Source: Candidatus Enterococcus ferrettii (GTDB lineage Bacteria; Bacillota; Bacilli; Lactobacillales; Enterococcaceae). From it: a stretch of DNA of 5,709 bases. Under the pieces are notes generated by a model. The model was not told the origin of the DNA, did no database searches, and was given only the letters and a program-made list of their open reading frames with translations. The first letter of the stretch is position 1. Every line of letters begins with the position of its first letter. Where the stretch lies: the NCBI RefSeq assembly GCF_017377655.1, contig NZ_JAFREL010000087.1, positions 1 to 5,709 on the forward strand, read 5' to 3'. A program made the translations under genes and the position numbers. This document shows, piece after piece, positions 1 through 4,618 of the stretch.

Positions 1-1020
1 GCTTATGCGGCAATGAAGAAGGATCCTTCCAAAAAATTGAAAAAGCCTACACCAGCAAAATACAAGAACGACTATCCCTACCTGAAAGAAGTTGATAGTC
101 TTGCCTTAGCGAATGCCCAGCTGAATTTAGATAAGGCATACAACAACTTCTTTCGCGATAAACGTGTCAGTTTCCCTAAATTCAAAAGCAAAAGCAGTCC
201 GGTTCAAAGCTATACCACCAACAATCAAAACGGTACCATTTCACTGGTGGAAAACAACTATATCAAACTACCGAAGGTAAAATCCCTTGTCCGTATCAAA
301 CGCCATCGTCAGCCACAAGGAGAGATCCGATCCGCAACAATCTCTTATCATTCAAGCGGTAAATATTACCTTTCTTTGTTGTGCAAAGAAGACATTCACG
401 AGCTTCACAAAACGAATTCGGTTATTGGCATCGATCTGGGGATTACGGACTTTGCGATTCTTTCGAATGGTCAGAAGATTGATAACCATCGCTTTACCGC
501 AGAAATGGAACGGAAGTTAACACGTGAACAGCGAAAGCTTTCTCGTCGAGCTGTACAAGCTAAGAAAGCAGGCAAAAAGCTAAGTGAAGCCAAGAACTAC
601 CAAAAACAAAAACGCAAAGTGGCAAGATTGCACGAAAAAGTCAAAAACCAACGCAACGACTTTCTAAATAAGTTAAGTACCGAACTCATCAAAAACCACG
701 ATGTGATCTGTCTTGAAGACTTACATACGAAGGGTTTATTGCGGAATCATAAATTAGCCAAAAGTATTTCGGATGTCTCTTGGTCCAGCTTTGTGGCGAA
801 ACTCCAGTACAAAGCCGACTGGTATGGAAGAGAAATGATCCAGGTAGCCAGGTGGTATCTATCTAGTCAACTTTGTTCCGAATGTGGACACAAGGATGGT
901 AAGAAACCACTTCAGATTCGAGCGTGGACCTGCCCGGTTTGTCAGGCCCACCATGATCGAGACATCAATGCCAGTATCAACATTCTAAATGAAGGGCTGC
1001 GCATGCAAGCCTTTGCATAG
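1..1020 (+). CDS. tnpB: TnpB RNA-guided endonuclease of an IS200/IS605-family element (5' end outside window)
   Basis: TnpB is the OrfB protein of IS200/IS605 elements, an RNA-guided DNA nuclease ancestral to Cas12 that cuts sites next to a short target motif. The frame is open to base 1, so the first methionine (base 13) is internal. From memory of the family, about 40-60 N-terminal residues are missing; 339 codons are present. Numbering from that methionine, the RuvC motifs are intact: Asp141 in GIDLG (RuvC-I), Glu235 in CLEDL (RuvC-II) and Asp315/Asp317 in DRDINAS (RuvC-III). A four-cysteine zinc finger lies between the last two (CSEC at 288-291, CPVC at 307-310). A basic Lys/Arg-rich helical stretch follows RuvC-I, as expected. 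The ending EGLRMQAFA is typical. No frameshift or internal stop is seen, so the visible part could be active. The presence of a tnpA transposase cannot be judged because the left end is outside the window. Confidence 0.95.
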   Translation, partial: AYAAMKKDPSKKLKKPTPAKYKNDYPYLKEVDSLALANAQLNLDKAYNNFFRDKRVSFPKFKSKSSPVQSYTTNNQNGTISLVENNYIKLPKVKSLVRIKRHRQPQGEIRSATISYHSSGKYYLSLLCKEDIHELHKTNSVIGIDLGITDFAILSNGQKIDNHRFTAEMERKLTREQRKLSRRAVQAKKAGKKLSEAKNYQKQKRKVARLHEKVKNQRNDFLNKLSTELIKNHDVICLEDLHTKGLLRNHKLAKSISDVSWSSFVAKLQYKADWYGREMIQVARWYLSSQLCSECGHKDGKKPLQIRAWTCPVCQAHHDRDINASINILNEGLRMQAFA

Positions 1021-1141
1021 CCAAATCAATAACCGTAGGAACTACGGGGATAGCTTGGTAAAAAAGAGCAACCGCTGCAGGCAAAGACATCCGCTGGCAA
1101 GTAAGCTCTGTTCCCAAGAAGCTCCCACTTCAAGCGTTACG

Positions 1142-1154
1142 AACCGGATCGGTT
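1142..1154 (+). repeat. Subterminal right-end hairpin of the IS element
   Basis: This is a perfect 5-bp inverted repeat, AACCG and CGGTT, around a GAT loop, about 23 bases before the element tip. Single-stranded subterminal hairpins near both ends are what TnpA(Y1) transposases bind in this family. The same stem would be the last structured part of the guide RNA scaffold. Confidence 0.6.
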
Positions 1155-1172
1155 TAGCTAAGTGGCGGGTAG

Positions 1173-1177
1173 TTCAC
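1173..1177 (+). other. Right-end cleavage site TTCAC, likely equal to the insertion target motif
   Basis: The element tip reads GTTCAC. In this family the right cleavage site resembles the target motif 5' of the left end, which is also the motif TnpB requires next to its target. Supporting this, the five bases plus the following T read TTC ACT, which continues in frame into GTG ACC TCT to give Phe-Thr-Val-Thr-Ser, a plausible azoreductase sequence after the conserved PxWN motif. Whether TTCAC also precedes the left end cannot be seen here. Confidence 0.55.
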
Positions 1178-1193
1178 TGTGACCTCTCGTATG
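1178..1193 (+). other. Predicted guide segment of the TnpB omega RNA, matching azoreductase coding DNA
   Basis: The omega RNA guide is the roughly 16-20 nt directly 3' of the element tip. Here that is TGTGACCTCTCGTATG, which lies inside the disrupted azoreductase gene. With TTCAC as adjacent motif, the guide would match the uninterrupted gene exactly. Guide length is assumed from characterised TnpB systems, not read from the sequence. Confidence 0.45.
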
Positions 1194-1535
1194 AAGGACT
1201 ATCTAGACAACGTGATGATTGCTAGTGAAACATTTAGGTACATTGCTGATCCTCTGGAAAATGGAAAAGTGTCTGTCCCTCTGCTAGTTGACGATTATAG
1301 AGCTCTCTTGCTTTTTGCGAGTGGTTCAATCTATACAAAAGGAGATTTTTATGGAAATGTTGATTTTGCTCCTCACTATCTTAAAATGATGTTTACTGAA
1401 TTAATGGGATTTTCAACCTTTACTATTGTTCGGGCGGAAGGTACCTCTATCCTGCCAGTGGATGAGGAAGCAATACTTTCAAAAGCTTTTATTGAAGTAG
1501 AAAAGGCTTTTTTAACACTTTACGATGATAAATAG
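1179..1535 (+). pseudogene. azoR: FMN-dependent NADH-azoreductase (AzoR/AcpD family), C-terminal half, 5' truncated by IS insertion
   Basis: AzoR-family enzymes are cytoplasmic flavodoxin-fold homodimers that use FMN and NAD(P)H to reduce azo compounds and quinones. The 118 codons match the second half of the family. SRMKDYLDNVMIASETFRY corresponds to the conserved segment following PxWN and ending in GKTFxYT. LLLFASGSIY corresponds to the FMN-binding loop that reads LLNARGGVY in homologues. HYLKMMFTELMGF corresponds to the YLKxxLGFxG helix. A complete enzyme is about 200-210 residues, so about 85-90 N-terminal residues, including the first FMN-binding loop, are missing. The first codon, GTG at 1179, is a family valine and not a start; neither it nor ATG 1191 has a ribosome binding site. 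An in-frame TAG at 1170-1172 inside the element closes the frame upstream. The missing half should lie left of the element. The azoreductase identity is by motif recall only. Confidence 0.75.
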
Positions 1536-1568
1536 GAAATTTTACTAGAATCATCATTTATCGACTAA

Positions 1569-1605
1569 GAGAATCCCGGGAATCATTCCTGAGATCTCTT
1601 TTTTT
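1569..1605 (+). terminator. Rho-independent terminator of the azoreductase gene
   Basis: A stem of about 13 bp lies 33 bases after the stop codon. GAG-ATCCC-GGGAA (one bulged A at 1572) pairs with TTCCT-GAGAT-CTC around a TCA loop, with one C-A mismatch and one G-T pair, and is followed by seven Ts (1599-1605). It would end transcripts from azoR and also tnpB read-through. Confidence 0.8.
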
Positions 1606-2173
1606 AGCCAAAAATTAGTTGTTGAACGTGACGATTTCTAATTTGGCTCCCTGATCATTTTGTGTGTTCAGGATTGCTGAAACCTTCATCAATATTCTCA
1701 TTTAATTCCACACCAAAGGCATATCTAATTATAGGATTCATGCTGTACTAGCTAGAGTTCATTAGTTTTTTCCCTTCATCTTAAATCCCCTTTTCATCCC
1801 GTTGTTCTCTATCTTTAGACAATTTATGAGCACAGTTGATCACTATTCATTTCTCTATTAGCAGTAAAAGTTCCTCAACAACTGTTTGTATTTAGAGGAA
1901 TTTTATAGTCATTTCAGATACTCAACGAAACGATCATAGTTAATAGGAATCCCACAACTTATTATAACACTTGTAATATTAAGAGGATGTATTACTTTTT
2001 AGGAATATATCCATAACTGAATACAGATATCGCTTTAGCAGCAAGGGTCTATATGAATATTTCTATTAAAAACTAAAGGCTTTACAGCTCTAAAAAATAA
2101 GACTACTTGAAAATAAAATAATCATTTGTTAGGTTTAGATAGTGCGAATTTTATAGTGAACCAATTCACCTAG
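1606..2173. other. Gene-poor AT-rich stretch between azoreductase remnant and decayed forward ORF
   Basis: No intact coding frame of useful length with a ribosome binding site is present on either strand. I saw no tRNA, riboswitch-like structure or IS end. Apart from the possible reverse-strand gene remnant in its left part, it holds only a short direct repeat GAATTTTATAGT (1898-1909 and 2146-2157) and a small palindrome, GTGAA-CCAA-TTCAC (2156-2169). It reads like a graveyard of degraded sequence next to an insertion element. Confidence 0.5.
1615..1994 (-). pseudogene. Possible heavily decayed reverse-strand gene, family unknown
   Basis: Read on the reverse strand, this stretch gives runs of protein-like sequence broken by stops and frame changes. 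In order they include IPINYDRFVEYLK, then IQTVVEELLLLIEK, then INCAHKLSKDREQRDEKGI, then PIIRYAFGVELNENIDEGF, then DQGAKLEIVTFNN ending at a TAA (1615-1617). The three middle runs share one frame, separated by TGA, TAA and TAG; the first and last need single-base shifts. The composition (amphipathic and charged helices) is more protein-like than expected of AT-rich spacer, but the number of lesions makes this weak. I do not recognise the family. The longest clean piece from a methionine is 28 codons (1655-1741). Confidence 0.22.
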
Positions 2174-2626
2174 ATGGATAAAAGTCCCTTCGCCAAAATT
2201 TATCTTTTATTGAAGTTTGAACTCATGACAACACAGGCTAAAAAATTATGCGCCTGAATGAAACAAAATCAAAGTTTGAGTAAGATTGCACATTTCTTTA
2301 TCCAATCGTCAAATTACTAAGCTGCTTGATGGAACTTAGTAAATAATAATACAGAAAGTATTGATAGATTATTTGTCCGTTTAAACAGCAATCTCAAAAC
2401 AACAAAACTTATGAATGCGGTTATTTCGGTTAAACAATCGATAGTCGTTGCTAGCCCAGCTGCTGACAAAAAGTATACAAGCTTTTACCATGAAACCAGA
2501 ATAGTACTTAATAGCTTGAACAATCTATCAAATGAAACAATAAATCTTTTTTCATGGTTAGATTACATGCTATCACGCGCATATCTATTAGAAGAACTGA
2601 CTAATAGACTTAAAATAATTAACTAG
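2174..2626 (+). pseudogene. Decayed gene of unknown function with three in-frame stops
   Basis: One forward frame can be read from ATG 2174 to TAA 2624-2626 with only three stops, at 2255-2257 (TGA), 2318-2320 (TAA) and 2327-2329 (TGA). The last 98 sense codons, from 2330, are uninterrupted. That is long for AT-rich spacer and suggests former coding sequence of about 150 codons without frameshifts. The peptide looks soluble, mostly helical and Asn/Leu-rich; pieces include SPFAKIYLLLKFELMTTQAK, SLSKIAHFFIQSSNY, ESIDRLFVRLNSNLKTTK and NLFSWLDYMLSRAYLLEEL. No signal peptide, metal site or enzyme motif is seen and I do not recognise the family. The first ATG after the stops (2411, 71 codons) has no Shine-Dalgarno sequence, so a functional short protein is unlikely. 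It may be a small regulator remnant, but that is a guess. Confidence 0.45.
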
Positions 2627-2667
2627 TGAATTTCAGAGTGTGATTAATCTGCACTTGAAATTTGCGA

Positions 2668-2685
2668 ATTTTTACTAGGAAAAAT
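2668..2685 (+). promoter_or_regulatory. Candidate operator: inverted repeat before the first LysR gene
   Basis: ATTTTT-ACTAGG-AAAAAT is a perfect 6-bp inverted repeat with a 6-base spacer, just upstream of the Shine-Dalgarno site GGAG (2693-2696). A second imperfect dyad, AAATT-TGCG-AATTT (2658-2670), overlaps its left side, and a TTGAAA (-35-like) hexamer sits at 2655-2660. LysR-type regulators often bind AT-rich dyads in their own promoters, so autoregulation is plausible. No confident -10 box with correct spacing was found, and the dyad does not have the exact T-N11-A phasing. Confidence 0.3.
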
Positions 2686-2704
2686 CAAGATCGGAGAAAG
2701 TAAA

Positions 2705-3601
2705 ATGAAATTAAGGTACTTGGAACTCTTTTTAGGATTATCAGATAATAAAAGTTTCACTGAAGCTTCTGAAAAATTGGGCGTTTCTCAACCGTACCTG
2801 AGCAGTAAAATACGCCTACTTGAAAGTGAATTAGGTACTAAGCTTATCAACCGTAAGCATACCTCGAATTCCTTAACACCTTCTGGAGAAATTGTTAAAC
2901 GCAGAACAGAGAATATCATTAACGAGATTAATTTAGCCCTTGAAGAAATTAATGACTTAGTTCAACTTAACAATCTTAGTGCACTTGCTATTGGGACAAA
3001 TATACTTGATGCACCGATGCGCCTATCTGTCATACTTTCAAATTTTCAAAAAAGATACCCTACCGTTAAACTGTCATTTGATTATTATTCAAATATTGAT
3101 CAAGCAATACAAAATGGAGTGATTGATATTGCCATCGGATTGTCCTTTAAAAAACATTCCGAAGACATTCTCGTGACCCCCCTCGTTACGGAGGAATATA
3201 GTCTATTTGTAAATAAATCTCATCCTCTTGCTGCATATACTGTAGTTCGACCTGAGATGATCTTTCACTACCCCATGGTAAAATATGCCCCTCAATTTTG
3301 TGAACGTAAATTATTGGACCGATGGGAAAGCAGTATAACCAAAGAACAGAAGGAACTATCAACATGGGATTTTTCAGCTATCTACTTGATGCTTACTTTA
3401 ATTGATTCTTCTTCCACGGAAAATGAAGCCCTAGCTATTCTTCCTTTTTCCATAAAAGAGTTTACAGAGGAGTTTAAAAACATTGAAGTTTTGGAAATCG
3501 AGAATGCTCCTTGTCGAGAAGTAGTTCTCTTAACCGCACAAAAAAATAAAGATTCTGAATGCTATGCTTATCTGATCAAAAAATTCGAATTAATTTTTTA
3601 A
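2705..3601 (+). CDS. LysR-type transcriptional regulator (first of a tandem pair)
   Basis: This is a cytoplasmic DNA-binding regulator of typical family length (298 residues). A winged helix-turn-helix fills residues 1 to about 65, with the helices around SFTEASEKLGVSQPYLSSKI (17-36) followed by the family signature LESELGTKLINR (39-50). A linker helix (about 66-88) leads to a periplasmic-binding-protein-like effector domain (about 90-298), with the recognisable DIAIGLSF and PLVTEEYSLFVNKSHPL segments. The start is ATG 2705, preceded by GGAG (2693-2696) at 8-base spacing. The second LysR gene follows after 60 bp in the same direction with no terminator between, so co-transcription is likely. 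The ligand and target genes are unknown. The only flanking metabolic gene, the azoreductase remnant, is over 1 kb upstream and separated by its own terminator. The effector domain has several cysteines, but no redox-sensing role can be claimed. Confidence 0.93.
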   Translation: MKLRYLELFLGLSDNKSFTEASEKLGVSQPYLSSKIRLLESELGTKLINRKHTSNSLTPSGEIVKRRTENIINEINLALEEINDLVQLNNLSALAIGTNILDAPMRLSVILSNFQKRYPTVKLSFDYYSNIDQAIQNGVIDIAIGLSFKKHSEDILVTPLVTEEYSLFVNKSHPLAAYTVVRPEMIFHYPMVKYAPQFCERKLLDRWESSITKEQKELSTWDFSAIYLMLTLIDSSSTENEALAILPFSIKEFTEEFKNIEVLEIENAPCREVVLLTAQKNKDSECYAYLIKKFELIF

Positions 3602-3647
3602 AAAGGTCATCCCCTTGCTTAGAAGATTTGCTGTCAGCAGTATGAAA

Positions 3648-3654
3648 AAAGGAG
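3648..3654 (+). promoter_or_regulatory. Shine-Dalgarno AAAGGAG that fixes the start of the second LysR gene
   Basis: AAAGGAG ends one base before an upstream in-frame TTG (3656) but seven bases before ATG 3662. Only the ATG has workable spacing, so the protein begins MELTHINYF, two residues shorter than the TTG-initiated reading. Confidence 0.85.
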
Positions 3655-3661
3655 TTTGAAA

Positions 3662-4537
3662 ATGGAGTTAACTCATATTAATTATTTTCTATGTCTCAGT
3701 AAACATAAACAATTTACAGCTGCCGCTGAGTGTTTGGGTATCTCACAGGCTGCACTTAGCAAACAAATAAAAAACCTTGAAAGTGAACTATCAATAAAGC
3801 TTTTTGACAGAAATTTGAACTCCTGTGAACTGACAGATGCTGGAAAAATATTAAAAAAGCATGTACTGGCAGTCCATAGAGAATTGGCTTCTATGAAAGA
3901 GGAGCTAATAGATATCAATGATCCTACAACCAAATTACCATTAAAAGTTGCAATAAACTTGGATGATTTAGAATATCGAATGAAAACGGCTATATGCCAG
4001 CTGCTTTTATCTGATCCGCATCAAAATATTAGGGGAGTTGCGACAGCAAATATCTTTGATGCCATTGAAAATTTGACCGCAGACATTGGAATTTCTATTT
4101 CTGATTTAGATACACCTAAGTCTATTACTGAACTTCCTATTACTGAAGAAAATTACGTTTTTATTTATAGCACCACTCACCCACTGAATCAAAAAGAATT
4201 CTCTTTAGATGCGCTCAGACAGTACCCTTATATTAGTTTATCTTCAGATTCGATTGAACAGACCAATTTATCAAATTGGATTGCACAAAATATTGACGAA
4301 ACAAGTATAATTAATGCGATTCATCTAAACTCAATAGAATTAATACTAGCTATGATAGAACAAACAGAAGGTTTTGCCATTGTCCCAGATTATTTAATTT
4401 CAAAGTTTGAGAATCGTTCACTAACCTTTAAAAGATGGCACACATTACCCACCAGAAAGATTTCGATCTATTATTTAAAAAATAAGTATTTGCGTAATAA
4501 TATAAAAAGAGTGTTGAACTATTTTTTACCTAAATAA
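3662..4537 (+). CDS. LysR-type transcriptional regulator (second of a tandem pair)
   Basis: A second LysR-family regulator, 291 residues from ATG 3662. The winged helix-turn-helix is at residues 1 to about 65, with QFTAAAECLGISQAALSKQI (17-36) then LESELSIKLFDR (39-50). The first 50 residues align without gaps to the upstream LysR protein and are identical at about 26 positions, which is ordinary for two family members. The effector domain (about 90-291) is much more divergent between the two, suggesting different ligands, although both keep a D-I-(G/A)-I-(S/G) strand (ADIGISISD here) and a TEExYxFIYxxxHPL-type segment. The stop codon overlaps the first bases of a strong terminator stem, so this gene ends the transcript. 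It is probably in an operon with the upstream regulator; no clear internal promoter was found in the 60-bp gap. The regulated genes are not identifiable from this window. Confidence 0.93.
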   Translation: MELTHINYFLCLSKHKQFTAAAECLGISQAALSKQIKNLESELSIKLFDRNLNSCELTDAGKILKKHVLAVHRELASMKEELIDINDPTTKLPLKVAINLDDLEYRMKTAICQLLLSDPHQNIRGVATANIFDAIENLTADIGISISDLDTPKSITELPITEENYVFIYSTTHPLNQKEFSLDALRQYPYISLSSDSIEQTNLSNWIAQNIDETSIINAIHLNSIELILAMIEQTEGFAIVPDYLISKFENRSLTFKRWHTLPTRKISIYYLKNKYLRNNIKRVLNYFLPK

Positions 4538-4584
4538 AAGCGCTGGCCTGGTCAAGTTTTTTACTTGACTAGGCCAGCGCTTTT
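4536..4584. terminator. Bidirectional hairpin terminator between convergent genes
   Basis: A 22-bp stem pairs 4536-4557 with 4563-4584 around a TTTTT loop; the only imperfection is one G-T pair (4550 with 4570). The GC-rich core GCGCTGGCCT is flanked by AAAA on the left and TTTT on the right, so each strand ends in a U tract. It can terminate the LysR transcript rightward and the surface-protein transcript leftward (stop codon 4619-4621). Confidence 0.93.
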
Positions 4585-4618
4585 CAATTGATTATTTTAT
4601 TTTCCGGCTTACTATAGT

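Larger units (their letters stand above)
1..1177 (+). mobile_element. IS200/IS605-family element, right portion with right end
   Basis: The element consists of tnpB plus about 157 bp of non-coding right end. That end carries several hairpins, the last a subterminal AACCG-GAT-CGGTT stem, and closes with GTGGCGGGTAGTTCAC, an ending of the kind found on this family. Such elements have no terminal inverted repeats and make no target duplication; they insert 3' of a short target motif that resembles their own right tip. The right boundary is set at 1177 because azoreductase-like coding sequence starts immediately after, in a frame that the terminal TTCAC completes. The left end lies outside the window, so the element could be a full tnpA+tnpB copy or a tnpB-only type. 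Confidence 0.8.
1003..1177 (+). ncRNA. Probable omega RNA (TnpB guide RNA) scaffold
   Basis: In IS200/IS605 elements the guide RNA is transcribed from the 3' end of tnpB through the right end of the element, and its guide is the flanking DNA. Three small hairpins are visible: ATGCAA/TTGCAT (1003-1008 with 1013-1018), which overlaps the tnpB stop codon; CCGTAG/CTACGG (1033-1038 with 1042-1047); and AACCG/CGGTT (1142-1146 with 1150-1154). A longer-range pairing of CTTGG (1054-1058) with CCAAG (1114-1118) could close a multibranch core. The 5' boundary is uncertain and probably lies further inside tnpB. The call rests on position and hairpins, not on alignment to a covariance model. Confidence 0.6.

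Noticed and set aside
989..1225. A 78-codon forward frame crossing the right end of the element
   Set aside because: It overlaps the tnpB end, the structured right end and the azoR junction in a different frame, with Cys/Arg/Ser-rich content typical of a non-coding reading.
1179..1535. The azoreductase fragment as a functional gene starting at GTG 1179 or ATG 1191
   Set aside because: There is no ribosome binding site, half of the flavodoxin fold is missing, and the first codons align with internal family residues.
1898..2157. Direct repeat GAATTTTATAGT at 1898-1909 and 2146-2157 as flanks of a lost mobile element
   Set aside because: It is a 12-base AT-rich match in AT-rich spacer, with no inverted ends or transposase remnant between the copies; chance is likely.
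2156..2169. Palindrome GTGAA-CCAA-TTCAC containing the TTCAC motif, as a second IS target or end
   Set aside because: Only 5-bp arms and no neighbouring right-end or left-end sequence; a five-base motif is expected by chance in this length.
2411..2626. A 71-codon forward reading from ATG 2411 as a stand-alone small protein gene
   Set aside because: No Shine-Dalgarno sequence precedes the ATG, and the same frame continues upstream past it with protein-like content and point stops, so it is better read as the tail of a pseudogene.
3656..3661. TTG 3656 as start of the second LysR gene
   Set aside because: The Shine-Dalgarno AAAGGAG ends at 3654, only one base away; ATG 3662 has correct spacing and gives the usual LysR N-terminus.
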